A stretch of DNA of 64,000 nucleotides from Azospirillum melinis (GCF_013340935.1 NZ_WHOS01000031.1:20712-84711), one strand, 5' to 3'; positions 33,236 to 42,144 are shown, numbered from the stretch's first letter. Notes: generated from the letters alone by a model not told the origin. Numbers and translations: made by a program.

Positions 33236-34147
33236 ATGGCCACCGGACTGTTGGCCCATATCAACGAGCTGTCGGAACAGGATTGCGCAATCACCGGCAC
33301 GGCTGCCGACTGGGCGGCAACGGCGCCGCTCGATGCGCTGAAGACGCTGCCGCTTGTGGATGCCGCGGTGTCCACCCGGATCGGCACCCGGGACGAACCG
33401 GTGGTGCTGGAGTGGGAGTGGGAGCGGCCGGTCGACCTGACCTATGCCGGGCTCTACCGCACCAACCTGTGGAAGACCGGCCGCATCCGGCTGGAGGCCT
33501 TCAAGACCAGCGCCCGGACCGCGCTGGCCTTCACCACCCAGCATGCCAGCGGCATCGACCGCCTGGTGCTGCCCGGGCTCTACGATCCGAAGACCCTGCG
33601 CTTCGGCGGGGAGAACACCGTGCTGGGCCAGCTGGGCGCGCGGGAGTTCCTGCGCTACCCGACGAACATCCATGTGACGATGCCGCTGTGCAGCGCGCAG
33701 GTGCTGCGCTGGACGATCTACGGCCCGGCCTACCGGGTGGCCGGCAGCCGCTACAGCACCACCGAACAGGCCTATCGCATCGGGTTCGGCTGGGCCGGCG
33801 ACAGCCTGGCATTCGACCGCCATATCGGCGCGTCGGCCGAAGGCTACCGCCGCGGCGGCAAGGTGACCGAGCTGGCCGGCGGTGGTGTGGCGGTGGAGCC
33901 CGGCCGCGGCCGGCGCACCGCCACGCTGGACCGCACGGTCAACGAGGCCGGCGACCGCGACCGCCTGTTCGACCTGGTCAACTTCCTCGACGCCGACCGT
34001 CCGGCGGTGTGGCTGCCGGACACCGACAGCGCCTTCGACTGCTACCGCTACGGCGGGCTTTTCCAGGTCATTGAGGACTTCAGCCAGAAGTACCTGAACG
34101 ACCTGCACAGCGCCGCCACGATTTCCCTTGGTGAGGTGACGACATGA
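33236..34147 (+). CDS. tail tip-associated protein
   Basis: A 303-residue, mainly beta protein (VVLEWEWERPVDLTYAGLYR, LPGLYDPKTLRFGGENTVLG, RRTATLDRTVNEAGDRDRLF) that starts 3 bp after the previous gene and overlaps the fibre gene. It reads like a conserved structural component, possibly a receptor-binding or hub accessory protein. No family is recognised. Confidence 0.55.
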   Translation: MATGLLAHINELSEQDCAITGTAADWAATAPLDALKTLPLVDAAVSTRIGTRDEPVVLEWEWERPVDLTYAGLYRTNLWKTGRIRLEAFKTSARTALAFTTQHASGIDRLVLPGLYDPKTLRFGGENTVLGQLGAREFLRYPTNIHVTMPLCSAQVLRWTIYGPAYRVAGSRYSTTEQAYRIGFGWAGDSLAFDRHIGASAEGYRRGGKVTELAGGGVAVEPGRGRRTATLDRTVNEAGDRDRLFDLVNFLDADRPAVWLPDTDSAFDCYRYGGLFQVIEDFSQKYLNDLHSAATISLGEVTT

Positions 34148-35292
34148 CGACGTTGGCCAACATGCTGGCAGCGGCCCAGCGGCTGCTGACCTACTACAAC
34201 GGCGATGAGAAGACGGCGCAGAACCCGGGCGGCCTCACCGGTGTGGGTGGCATGGCCGACAACTGGGATCCCTGCATCCAGGACATCGGCACGGTGGGCA
34301 CCGGCGTGGGCGATGCTCTGAGCGCGGCCTCCACCAGCGAGGGGAACGCCGCTGCATCCGCTTCCGCCGCGGCTGGCAGTGCCACTGCGGCCAATGCCTC
34401 CAAGGTCGCGGCGGCCACCAGCGCGGGCAACGCCGCGGGCTCGGCCACCGCTGCGGCCGGTAGTGCCTCGGCCGCATCCGGCAGTGCCACTGCGGCCAAC
34501 GCCTCCAAGCTGGCGGCGGCCACCAGCGAAGGCAACGCGGCAGGTTCCGCCACGACAGCAACGCAGCAGGCGGGAATCGCCACGACCAAGGCAGGGGAGG
34601 CTGCCGGTTCCGCGACGGCCGCAGCCGGGTCCGCATCGACCGCGACGACGAAGGCCGGCGAGGCTGCGGCGAGTGCGTCGGCAGCATCCACCAGTGCCGG
34701 GAATGCGGTCACCAGCGCATCGGCGGCGGCGGCCTCTGCCGCTGCGGCGCAGACCTTCGACCCGGCGACCTATCTTGCGAAGGTCGGCGGTACGCTGACC
34801 GGTTGGCTGCAGACCTTTGCCGGGGTGGATACTGGCAACCTGGGCCTGCGGATCGGCGAGGCAACGAGCGGCTTCTACCGCTCGGCTGCCGGAGTGCTGG
34901 GCTTCGTGGTGTCCGGCGTCGAGGTATTCCGCACGGCGGCCAACGGTGTGCTGCACTTCTACAGGGGTATGACCGTGTCGGTGGTCACCCTGACCAATGC
35001 GGGCGGTGTGTTCACTCCGGACTGCGCAGCCGGGGTGGAGTTCGATTGTGGCACCATCTCCGCCGCGGCTGTCATCGGCAACCCGACCGGGGTGCCGGGG
35101 GCAGGCAAGGCGCAGCAAATCTCTATCAAGTGGACGCAGGACAACACGGGCGGCCGGGTGATGTCCTTCGGCGGCAACTGCGTCAATGTGGGCGGCACCT
35201 CTGCAAACACGGGTGCGGGAAAAACGAACTTCGCGGTTGGCAAAGTCTACAGCGACGGGAAGTTCTACTACAGCATCGTCAGGGGAGCCTGA
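34144..35292 (+). CDS. tail fibre protein with Ala/Ser repeats
   Basis: A 382-residue protein. Residues about 60-200 are a run of 13 or more short Ala/Ser/Thr/Gly repeats (variants of NAAGSATAAAGSA and TTKAGEAAASA), which likely form a triple-stranded stalk. The C-terminal part (about 215-382, VDTGNLGLRIGEATSGFYRS, AGVEFDCGTISAAAVIGNPT) is a beta domain as in fibre tips. It overlaps the previous gene (ATGACG at the stop). Confidence 0.75.
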   Translation: MTTLANMLAAAQRLLTYYNGDEKTAQNPGGLTGVGGMADNWDPCIQDIGTVGTGVGDALSAASTSEGNAAASASAAAGSATAANASKVAAATSAGNAAGSATAAAGSASAASGSATAANASKLAAATSEGNAAGSATTATQQAGIATTKAGEAAGSATAAAGSASTATTKAGEAAASASAASTSAGNAVTSASAAAASAAAAQTFDPATYLAKVGGTLTGWLQTFAGVDTGNLGLRIGEATSGFYRSAAGVLGFVVSGVEVFRTAANGVLHFYRGMTVSVVTLTNAGGVFTPDCAAGVEFDCGTISAAAVIGNPTGVPGAGKAQQISIKWTQDNTGGRVMSFGGNCVNVGGTSANTGAGKTNFAVGKVYSDGKFYYSIVRGA

Positions 35293-35294
35293 GC

Positions 35295-36008
35295 ATGTTC
35301 GGTTTCGATCCCCTGTTTATGGGTTCATCGGCCCAATACAAGCTGTTCACCGCGACGGGCTCGCAAAGCTTCGATTTCGGAACAACCACCATCAAGCGCG
35401 TCTATATGGTCGCCGGCGGTGCGCGGGGCGGGCAGGGCCAGGGGAACGGCGCCGCCGGCGGTGGCGGGTCTGGCTATGATCTGTTGCTCACCAACGTCAC
35501 GATCCCGGCTGGCCCGGTGACCATCGTCGTCGGGGGAAGCGATACGGCGTCGTCGTTCCACACATGGTCCGTCAGTTCCGGCGAAGCCGGCCAAACCGCC
35601 GATGGCGGGAGCCGTGGCGGCAATGGTCTGGGCGGTGGCGGCGCCGGATCTGGTGGTGGCGGTACGGGCGGCACCGGGGGCGCTCCGGGATCCAACGGTG
35701 GAAACGCCATTGGCCCCGGCGGCAGTCCAGGCACCGGCCGCGCCTTCTCCCCACCGACAAACCTGCTGATCGGCAGCATCTCAGGTGGTCCAGGTGGGCC
35801 GGGCGGCCTGAACGGAACCCCAACCTCGAATAGCTCTGGGGGCACCGGATACGGCGCCGGCGGCGGTGGCGGTGACGACACCGGAGGATCCGGTCCCGGT
35901 GGTGGTGCCGGCGGTGTCCTGATCAATGGCGCAGGCCCTGGCGCGCAGGGCGGCAGCGGCACCACGCCGGGGCAGGGGGCTCCGGGCTTCGTCTACGTCG
36001 AATACTGA
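35295..36008 (+). CDS. glycine-rich tail tip/adhesin-like protein
   Basis: A 237-residue protein. The N-terminal 35 residues are a short beta segment, and the rest is dominated by Gly (for example GGARGGQGQGNGAAGGGGSG and GGGGAGSGGGGTGGTGGAPG) with interrupting strands. Such sequences form polyglycine type II helices in gp38-type adhesins of T-even phages and in tail tip proteins. It follows the fibre gene at 3 bp. Receptor binding is an inference. Confidence 0.65.
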   Translation: MFGFDPLFMGSSAQYKLFTATGSQSFDFGTTTIKRVYMVAGGARGGQGQGNGAAGGGGSGYDLLLTNVTIPAGPVTIVVGGSDTASSFHTWSVSSGEAGQTADGGSRGGNGLGGGGAGSGGGGTGGTGGAPGSNGGNAIGPGGSPGTGRAFSPPTNLLIGSISGGPGGPGGLNGTPTSNSSGGTGYGAGGGGGDDTGGSGPGGGAGGVLINGAGPGAQGGSGTTPGQGAPGFVYVEY

Positions 36009-36034
36009 AACGGTCCTTCAGATGGAGGGGGTTC

Positions 36035-36586
36035 ATGATCGTGTTTCCCGTGGCGCTGGTGCGTGATGACGGGTCCTTCGCCGTGTACGCCACCGAGACC
36101 GCCTTCGTCGGTCCCGGTGGCATCCAGCACCCGGCCGAAGCGTGGCGGCATTGGTCGGCCGAGGATTGGGCGTCCCTGTGTCCCGGCTGGACACCGCTGC
36201 CGCTGATCGACGAAAAGCCGGTGGAAGAGGGCAAGCGGGCCGAAGCGCTGCCGATGGACCAATGGACGGTCGATGCCGACTCGGTGCGGGTGGCGTATCG
36301 GCTGATCGCCCTCCCCCCGGCCGAGATCGAGGCGGCCAAGCCGCCGGTGCCCCAGGCGGTGACCAATTTCCAGGCGCGTGCGGTGCTGCTGGCCGCCGGC
36401 CTGTTCGACCGGGTCAACGATGCCCTGCTGGCGCTGCCGGCCAACGCCACGGCCCGGCAGGCGTGGGAATACGCCAACGAGCTGACCCGTACCGGTACGC
36501 TGGTCAACAGCATGGCCGAGACTCTGGGCTTCACCGCGGCCCAGCTCGATGACCTGTTCCGCCAAGCCGCCACGATTGAGGCCTGA
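36035..36586 (+). CDS. tail fibre-associated protein
   Basis: A 183-residue protein with a TGGAGGGGG ribosome binding site. The N-terminal part (IVFPVALVRDDGSFAVYATE, DWASLCPGWTPLPLIDEKPV) and the C-terminal helices (FQARAVLLAAGLFDRVNDAL) resemble the short proteins placed after fibre genes that act as fibre chaperones or tip parts. No exact family is recognised. Confidence 0.55.
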   Translation: MIVFPVALVRDDGSFAVYATETAFVGPGGIQHPAEAWRHWSAEDWASLCPGWTPLPLIDEKPVEEGKRAEALPMDQWTVDADSVRVAYRLIALPPAEIEAAKPPVPQAVTNFQARAVLLAAGLFDRVNDALLALPANATARQAWEYANELTRTGTLVNSMAETLGFTAAQLDDLFRQAATIEA

Positions 36587-36588
36587 GC

Positions 36589-36855
36589 ATGGTCGGAGAG
36601 TTCCTGTCCCTGCTGTCCTGCCTGCTGAATGTGCTGGCCGGCGGGCAGCGCGAGATGACATTCAGCGCCGCCTCCTACGAGCTGGCCGCTTTCGGTGCCA
36701 CGCCGCGCGCCCGCCGATGGGGTGCCCGCCGGGTGGCCGTCGTCAACTGGCTCAACCGGCACGTCACCGGGGAGACCAACCACTGCCGCAAGGCTTGGGA
36801 GGCGCACCTCGCCTTCTGGCGTGAGCGCATGGCTTTGGGCGCACCGCCGGCCTGA
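36589..36855 (+). CDS. hypothetical phage protein
   Basis: An 88-residue protein starting 2 bp after the previous stop. It has a hydrophobic N-terminus (VGEFLSLLSCLLNVLAGG), then a basic helical part (RARRWGARRVAVVNWLNRHV, CRKAWEAHLAFWRERMALGA). It is the last gene before a terminator and may close the tail operon. Function is unknown. Confidence 0.5.
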   Translation: MVGEFLSLLSCLLNVLAGGQREMTFSAASYELAAFGATPRARRWGARRVAVVNWLNRHVTGETNHCRKAWEAHLAFWRERMALGAPPA

Positions 36856-36889
36856 TCGGCCGCGACAACACTCCAACCTTGACCGACCC

Positions 36890-36911
36890 GGCCGCCGCGA
36901 GCGGCCTTTTT
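36890..36911 (+). terminator. Rho-independent terminator before the lysis genes
   Basis: GGCCGC (36890-36895) pairs with GCGGCC (36901-36906) around CGCGA and is followed by five T. It separates the tail operon from the lysis cassette. Confidence 0.7.
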
Positions 36912-36929
36912 CATGCCCGGAGGATCCTC

Positions 36930-37691
36930 ATGCGTGCCATCCCGCAAGCTGCCGTCGACCTGGTGAAGGAGGCCGAAGGCCTCTGCCTCACCGCCTACCC
37001 GGATCCCGCCACCGGTGGCGCTCCCTGGACGATCGGCTACGGTCACACCGGCCCGGACGTTCGGCCGGGCCTGCGCATCACCGGGGCGCAGGCCGAGCAG
37101 CTGCTGCAGGCCGATCTGGACGCCGCCGCGGCGGTGGTCGACCGCGCCGTCACCGTCGAGCTGACCGACAACCAGCGCGGGGCGCTGGTGGCCTTCGTCA
37201 TGAACATCGGTGCTGGCCGGAAGGCCAAAGGCAAAGACGTCGGCAAGGACGGGTTCGTCACCCTGAAGGGCGGTCAGCCCTCCACCCTGCTGCGGAAGCT
37301 GAACGCCGGTGACGCCGCCGGCGCCGCGGCCGAGTTCGCCAAATGGACCCGCGGCGCCGGCAAGGTCATGCCCGGCCTGGTCAAGCGCCGGGCGGCCGAG
37401 GCGGCGCTGTTCCTGTCGGATGAGGTCCACCCCCTCAGCCGGGTTGCCGAGCTGGCACCGGCGATGAAGCCGATGGCTAGGTCGGTCAGTGCGGTCAGCG
37501 GTGGCGGCGCGCTCGGCCTTGCTGGCGTCGCCGTCCTGCTGGACCAGGCACGCGACGTCTCAACTGCCATCAAGGAGCTGCTGGAGGTGCTGCCGTCGGG
37601 GGCGCTGGGGTGGGCGGTGGCCGCTCTACTGGGGTTGGCGGTGGCGGTGATGCTCTATCGGCGTTGGGATGACCAGCGCAAGGAGGCCTGA
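36930..37691 (+). CDS. endolysin: GH24 lysozyme fused to C-terminal membrane segments
   Basis: A 253-residue protein with a GGAGGATCC leader before the ATG at 36930. Residues 1-165 are a T4-type GH24 lysozyme with the catalytic Glu-Asp-Thr set in EAEGLCLTAYPDPATGG and WTIGYGHTGP, and NIGAGRKA later. The C-terminal 80 residues carry a weak hydrophobic region (GGGALGLAGVAVLLDQA) and a clear membrane span (GALGWAVAALLGLAVAVMLY) with a basic end. Ordinary endolysins lack this, so the protein may be tethered in the membrane or combine endolysin and holin roles. No other holin gene lies in the cassette. Confidence 0.8.
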   Translation: MRAIPQAAVDLVKEAEGLCLTAYPDPATGGAPWTIGYGHTGPDVRPGLRITGAQAEQLLQADLDAAAAVVDRAVTVELTDNQRGALVAFVMNIGAGRKAKGKDVGKDGFVTLKGGQPSTLLRKLNAGDAAGAAAEFAKWTRGAGKVMPGLVKRRAAEAALFLSDEVHPLSRVAELAPAMKPMARSVSAVSGGGALGLAGVAVLLDQARDVSTAIKELLEVLPSGALGWAVAALLGLAVAVMLYRRWDDQRKEA

Positions 37692-37936
37692 TGCTGGCCT
37701 TCCTCGCCACCGGCTGGGGTCGGGTGGCTGCCGGCCTGATCCTCGCCAGCTTGGTGCTGGCGGGGATCGTCACCTTCGGCGTGCTACAGCGCCGGGCAGG
37801 GCGGCAGGATGCCGTCCTCGAGTCGACCACGCAGGCACTCCGGAACGCTGAGGTGCGCCATGGGATTGAGGATGATCTGCGCCGGCATCCTGCTGGCGCT
37901 GCTGAGCGGCTGCGCGACCAGTGGAGCCGGGACTGA
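37691..37936 (+). CDS. Rz-like inner-membrane spanin
   Basis: An 81-residue protein overlapping the endolysin stop (TGATG). It has an N-terminal membrane anchor (VAAGLILASLVLAGIVTFGV at about 11-30) and a charged helical periplasmic part, the layout of an i-spanin. A lipoprotein gene is nested in its 3' part. Spanins fuse inner and outer membranes in the last step of lysis. Confidence 0.65.
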   Translation: MLAFLATGWGRVAAGLILASLVLAGIVTFGVLQRRAGRQDAVLESTTQALRNAEVRHGIEDDLRRHPAGAAERLRDQWSRD

Positions 37937-38066
37937 GGGCGGCTGTGCCGCCTTCCGGCCGATTTACACCAGTAGGGCCGACGTGTTCACCGACGGCACA
38001 GCTGGGCAGCTATTGGCGCACAATCTGACCGGTGCCCGGCTATGCGGGTGGACGCCCGCAGGCTGA
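37860..38066 (+). CDS. Rz1-like outer-membrane lipoprotein spanin
   Basis: A 68-residue protein read in another frame inside and beyond the Rz-like gene. It has a signal peptide with lipobox LLSGC (about residues 12-16, ICAGILLALLSGCATSG). Nested or overlapping Rz1 genes are a hallmark of phage spanin pairs. The mature part is about 53 residues and contains two further Cys. An internal ATG at 37872 is an alternative start. Confidence 0.65.
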   Translation: MGLRMICAGILLALLSGCATSGAGTEGGCAAFRPIYTSRADVFTDGTAGQLLAHNLTGARLCGWTPAG

Positions 38067-38166
38067 AGCGAACCCTGGATCTTGTAATCAAGCTGTCCGC
38101 TTTCCCACCCTTTGATGGACACGGATGTCGATATCCCCTTCGCGTAATCTATATGTGACGTTTTAT

Positions 38167-40308
38167 TCATCGATGCCGTCCAGCATGTGAGGCTGAATGA
38201 AAGCCTTCATTCTGCTCAGTAAGCGCAGACGTCGCCGGCGCCTTGGGCAATAGCTTCGCGGTGGCCATTGCGAGCTGGGCCTGGGTATATGGCTTGGTAA
38301 GGCGGGGCAGATCGGCGACGATGCCCTCCGGCAGGTCGGCATAGCCCGTCGCCAGAAGCACCGGTAGGTTCGGCGCTATGGAACGGGCCGCCTGGGCAAG
38401 CTCAACGCCGGTCATGCCCGGCATCGCGTAATCCGTCAGCAAAAGATCAACCACCTGCCCGCTACGCAGAAGGTCGAGCGCGTCGGTTCCGGAGTTCGCT
38501 TCAAGGACCGTGTGTCCAAGATCGGCCAACATGTCCACGGTACTCATGGCGATCAGCGCATCGTCATCGACCACGAGGACCACGGCAGGGGATGCGGCGG
38601 TGATCGGAGCCTGCGGCAACTCGGCCGTTCGGACCGGCGACGTCGCCTTTGGCAACCACAGTTCCACGAGCGTGCCCTGGCCCGGCACACTCGACAGCCG
38701 GAACGCGCCGCCGGACTGCACCGCCAAGCCGTGAACCATCGACAAGCCGAGCCCGGTGCCTTTGCCGATGCCTTTGGTCGAGAAGAACGGCTCGATCGCC
38801 CGCGTGAGGGTCCGCACATCCATGCCCGTGCCGGTGTCCCGCACGCAAAGACGCGGATGGACGCCTGGCGTCAGTCCGGAGGCCACGGAAACCGGCGCCT
38901 CATCCAGCGACACGGTCAGCGTGCCACCGTCCGGCATGGCATCACGGGAGTTGATGGCAAGGTTCAAGATCGCCAGTTCGAGCTGATTGGGATCGATCAG
39001 GGCCGGCGGCAAGGCCGCAGGTGCCTCGATCCGCACCATCACGCGCGGTCCCACTGAGCGCTCCAGCAAGGTTCGCATGCCCTCCAGCAGGCCCACGAGG
39101 TCAACTGCCTGTGGCTGCAAATCCTGACGGCGGGCGAAGGCCAGAAGCCGCTGGGTCAGCGTCGCCCCACGTTGTGCCCCCTGCATGGCCCCATCGAAAA
39201 GGCGCTCCGTCACCGGATCGTCGGGAAGGCGTTTGCGCAGCAGTTCCAGGTTGCCAAGCACCGCCATCAGCAGATTGTTGAAGTCGTGCGCAACGCCGCC
39301 GGTCAGCTGGCCGAGGGTTTCCAGTTTCTGCGTCTGGCGCAACTGCTCTTCGGCGCGTTCGCGGTCGCGCATTTCGGCGCGCAAGCGCTCCAGCGTCGCC
39401 TCCAATTCCCGGGTGCGCTCCTGCACCGTGGCCTCGAGCGTCGTCGTGAGACGCTGCAGGGCCTCCTGCGCGGCTTTCTGGGCACCGATGTCGACGATGA
39501 CCGCGAGCGCTCCGACCACTTGGCCCATGCCATCGCGCACCGGCACACCGCTGACCCGGATCCAGGTCATCGACCCGTCGGGCAGCCGATACGTGAACTC
39601 GACGCCATGAACCATTTCGCCGCGCAAAGCCCGCGCTCCGGGAAACCGATCCCGGGTCAAGCGGCGTCCATCTTCATCCTGGCCGATCCAGCCGTTGTCG
39701 TCGTACGGTTGCCGGGATGGGATCACGGCGTCCGGCACGAACCCTTCGAAGGCCGGATTGCACAGCATGATCCGGCCATCCCGGTCCATCAGCGAAACGC
39801 CGACCGGCAGGTGCTCGATCAGGGTCGCAAAGCGCGCCCGCTCGCTGGCCAAATCGGCCAGGAGGCGGTCGCGCTCGACCAGATGTGCCTGAGCCTCATA
39901 TTGGCGCCGGCGTCCGCGCAAGCAGGTGCGCACCACGCTGACCAGCGTGGTCGGGTGGAAGGGCCGCTCGATGAAGGTGACGTTGCCGAGCAATTCGGTC
40001 AGGCGGGCCGCTTCCGGCGTGCGCTCTGCGCCGTCACCGCGCATGGTGAGCAGCACCACCGGGAGGTCCGACCAAGGCGGCTGCGCGCCAATCCAGGCGA
40101 CGAGTCCCTGGAGATCGGCGGTGCGCACGGCCTCCTCGACCAGGATGAGCACCCCCACCCCGTCGTCCAGCGCACGGCACAATGCCATCAGGTCGGGACA
40201 GGATTGAGCGGCGATCCCAACCTCACCCAACAGAGCGGATGCGACGGCGGCATCCCGTCCGCGCGGCGCCAGGATCAGCGCACGCTCCATGGCCTCTACT
40301 CTGCTCAC
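38167..40308 (-). CDS. hybrid histidine kinase with PAS and receiver domains
   Basis: A 713-residue protein. An N-terminal receiver-like domain (about 8-130) has Glu where the phosphorylated Asp should be (VGVLILVEEAV), so it is a pseudo-receiver. A PAS domain follows (about 160-285, ATLIEHLPVGVSLMDRDGRI), then HisKA with GGVAHDFNNLLMAVLGNLEL (about 350), HATPase with NLAINSRDAMPDGG and GTGLGLSMVHG, and a C-terminal receiver (about 585-700) with Asp in LLLTDYAMPGMTG. No membrane span is seen, so it is cytoplasmic. Its GTG start overlaps the stop of the KaiC-like gene, so the two are coupled. No separate output protein is nearby. Confidence 0.85.
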   Translation of the reverse strand: MSRVEAMERALILAPRGRDAAVASALLGEVGIAAQSCPDLMALCRALDDGVGVLILVEEAVRTADLQGLVAWIGAQPPWSDLPVVLLTMRGDGAERTPEAARLTELLGNVTFIERPFHPTTLVSVVRTCLRGRRRQYEAQAHLVERDRLLADLASERARFATLIEHLPVGVSLMDRDGRIMLCNPAFEGFVPDAVIPSRQPYDDNGWIGQDEDGRRLTRDRFPGARALRGEMVHGVEFTYRLPDGSMTWIRVSGVPVRDGMGQVVGALAVIVDIGAQKAAQEALQRLTTTLEATVQERTRELEATLERLRAEMRDRERAEEQLRQTQKLETLGQLTGGVAHDFNNLLMAVLGNLELLRKRLPDDPVTERLFDGAMQGAQRGATLTQRLLAFARRQDLQPQAVDLVGLLEGMRTLLERSVGPRVMVRIEAPAALPPALIDPNQLELAILNLAINSRDAMPDGGTLTVSLDEAPVSVASGLTPGVHPRLCVRDTGTGMDVRTLTRAIEPFFSTKGIGKGTGLGLSMVHGLAVQSGGAFRLSSVPGQGTLVELWLPKATSPVRTAELPQAPITAASPAVVLVVDDDALIAMSTVDMLADLGHTVLEANSGTDALDLLRSGQVVDLLLTDYAMPGMTGVELAQAARSIAPNLPVLLATGYADLPEGIVADLPRLTKPYTQAQLAMATAKLLPKAPATSALTEQNEGFHSASHAGRHR

Positions 40309-41804
40309 ACCGGATCGTCCTGGAGCAACGGGCCGCCTTGGCCGCTGTAGACGGGCACGCCGCGCAACACGCCCTGGAACTCCTCCAGCGGCGGTCCGAG
40401 TATGATGCCCCGCTCGGTGACCCGGTATTCGCGGATCGTGTCTTCATGCGGTCCGGCCCGCTTCTTGATCACTGAAATCGCCCGGCGAACCCGGCCCAGC
40501 GCTTCGAAATAGCGTAGCAACACGACGGTATCGGCAAGGTAGGTGACATCGACCGGCGCCTGCATGTCGCCGATCAGGCCGTGCTGTGCGATGGTGAGGA
40601 AGGTCGTGACGCCTTGCCGGTTCAGGTAAAGCAGCAATTCATGCAGGTGCAGGACCAGAAGCTGTTCCTCCGGCATCGCCGCCTGATAGCCGTTGAGGCT
40701 GTCGATCACCACTGTGCGGATCTGATGGTGGTCGATGCAGGCGCGCACCCGATGAGTGAACTCGCCGGGCGCCATCTCCGCCGCGTCCACCTGTTCGATC
40801 AGCAGGCTGCCGCGGTCGCGCAAGCCTTCGAGATCAAGGCCCATCGCCCTCGTCCGGGCGAACAGCAAACCGAGCTCTTCATCGAAGACGAACAGCGCAG
40901 CCCGCTCCCCCCGCTCGACGGCGGCAACGGTGAACTGAAGGGCGAACAGCGACTTTCCGGTGCCGGCGGGGCCTATGATCAGGGAACTCGATCCACGTTC
41001 CATCCCGCCACCGAGCAGTGTATCGAGTTCGTCGATACCGCTGGCCAAACGCTCTCCAGTGAATCCCTTGCGGTGCTCCGCGGCGATGAGCCGGGGAAAC
41101 GCCCGGATGCCGCCGGTGGTGATGGCGAAGTCGTGAAAGCCCCCACGGAAGGCTTGGCCGCGGTACTTGAGCACGCGCAGCCGCCGCCGCTCCGCCCCGT
41201 AAGCCGGCGTTACCATCTCCAAGCGGATCACACCGTGCGCGATGCTGTGAACTGTCTTGTCCATGGTATCGGTGGTGAGGTCGTCGAGCAGTAGCACTGT
41301 GGCGCCATGCCGGGCGAAATAGTGCTTGAGAGCGAGTATCTGGCGACGGTATCGCAGGGAGTCCTGGGCCAGCAGGCGGATTTCCGACAGGCTGTCGAGA
41401 ACGATCCGCATCGGTTTAACCCGCTCGATCGCTTCGAACAGGTGCCTGGTCGTCTCACCGAGTTCCAGGTCCGAGGAATAGAGCAAGCTCTGCTGGTGGG
41501 CCGCGTCGAGCAGGCTTTCCGGCGGAACCAGTTCGAAGACTGAAATCTCCTCGCCAAGCGTCCAATTATGCGTTGCCGCGGCGTCGCGTAGCTCCTCCTC
41601 GGTTTCCGACAGGGTGATGTAGAGACCCGTCTCTCCAGCGGCGGCACCCTCCAGAAGGAACTGCAGGGCTACCGTGGTCTTGCCGGTGCCCGGGCTGCCT
41701 TCGAGCAGGAAAACCCGGTCACGGGTGAGCCCCCCGGCGAGGATGTCATCGAGCCCGGCAACGCCGGTTCGCGCCTTGCGCGGCAGTTCATCAGGTACGG
41801 CCAT
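40305..41804 (-). CDS. KaiC-like two-domain ATPase
   Basis: A 499-residue RecA-like ATPase with two KaiC domains in tandem. Walker A motifs are LEGSPGTGKTTVALQF (about 32) and IGPAGTGKSLFALQF (about 278), and Walker B regions are MRIVLDSLSEIR and IRTVVIDSLNGY. The length is close to cyanobacterial KaiC (519). In non-cyanobacteria such proteins occur next to histidine kinases and are linked to stress or signalling rather than a true clock. It overlaps the HigA-like gene by 14 bp and is coupled to the kinase. No kaiA or kaiB is present. Confidence 0.85.
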   Translation of the reverse strand: MAVPDELPRKARTGVAGLDDILAGGLTRDRVFLLEGSPGTGKTTVALQFLLEGAAAGETGLYITLSETEEELRDAAATHNWTLGEEISVFELVPPESLLDAAHQQSLLYSSDLELGETTRHLFEAIERVKPMRIVLDSLSEIRLLAQDSLRYRRQILALKHYFARHGATVLLLDDLTTDTMDKTVHSIAHGVIRLEMVTPAYGAERRRLRVLKYRGQAFRGGFHDFAITTGGIRAFPRLIAAEHRKGFTGERLASGIDELDTLLGGGMERGSSSLIIGPAGTGKSLFALQFTVAAVERGERAALFVFDEELGLLFARTRAMGLDLEGLRDRGSLLIEQVDAAEMAPGEFTHRVRACIDHHQIRTVVIDSLNGYQAAMPEEQLLVLHLHELLLYLNRQGVTTFLTIAQHGLIGDMQAPVDVTYLADTVVLLRYFEALGRVRRAISVIKKRAGPHEDTIREYRVTERGIILGPPLEEFQGVLRGVPVYSGQGGPLLQDDPV

Positions 41805-42144
41805 GGCGGGTCAGGATGTCCGTTTTGAGGGTATCGGGCAGCGCATGCGCTGGGATGCGGTCCAGCGTATCGGCAAGGGCATGCTGGGCATGCCAGAGAT
41901 CATGCGCCAGCTGAAGGTCGAGCCAGAAGTGGGAGGGTATGCCGCAGAGCCGGGCCAGACGGGCCGCCATCTCTGGCGTGACTGCGGCCTTGCCAGCCAA
42001 CACGCGATGGAGCGTCTGGCGGGCGATTGCCAACTCCTGAGCCGCCTGGGTCACCGTCAACCGAAGTTCGGGCAGAACCCGGTTGCGCAGCACGGCACCA
42101 GGATGAGGTGGAGGATCATTGGACAATGGGGATTCAGTAGACAT
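41791..42144 (-). CDS. HigA-family antitoxin-like regulator, without toxin
   Basis: A 117-residue protein of the HigA/VapI class: HPGAVLRNRVLPELRLTVTQ, AAQELAIARQTLHRVLAGKA, then MAARLARLCGIPSHFWLDLQ. HigA normally binds HigB and represses its own operon. No HigB gene is found in the 400 bp upstream on either strand. It heads an operon with the KaiC-like and kinase genes, so it may have become their regulator; that is an inference. Confidence 0.75.
   Translation of the reverse strand: MSTESPLSNDPPPHPGAVLRNRVLPELRLTVTQAAQELAIARQTLHRVLAGKAAVTPEMAARLARLCGIPSHFWLDLQLAHDLWHAQHALADTLDRIPAHALPDTLKTDILTRHGRT

Noticed and set aside
31160..34108. A 982-codon open frame on the minus strand
   Set aside because: It is antisense to two tail genes that overlap each other properly; composition is that of a shadow.
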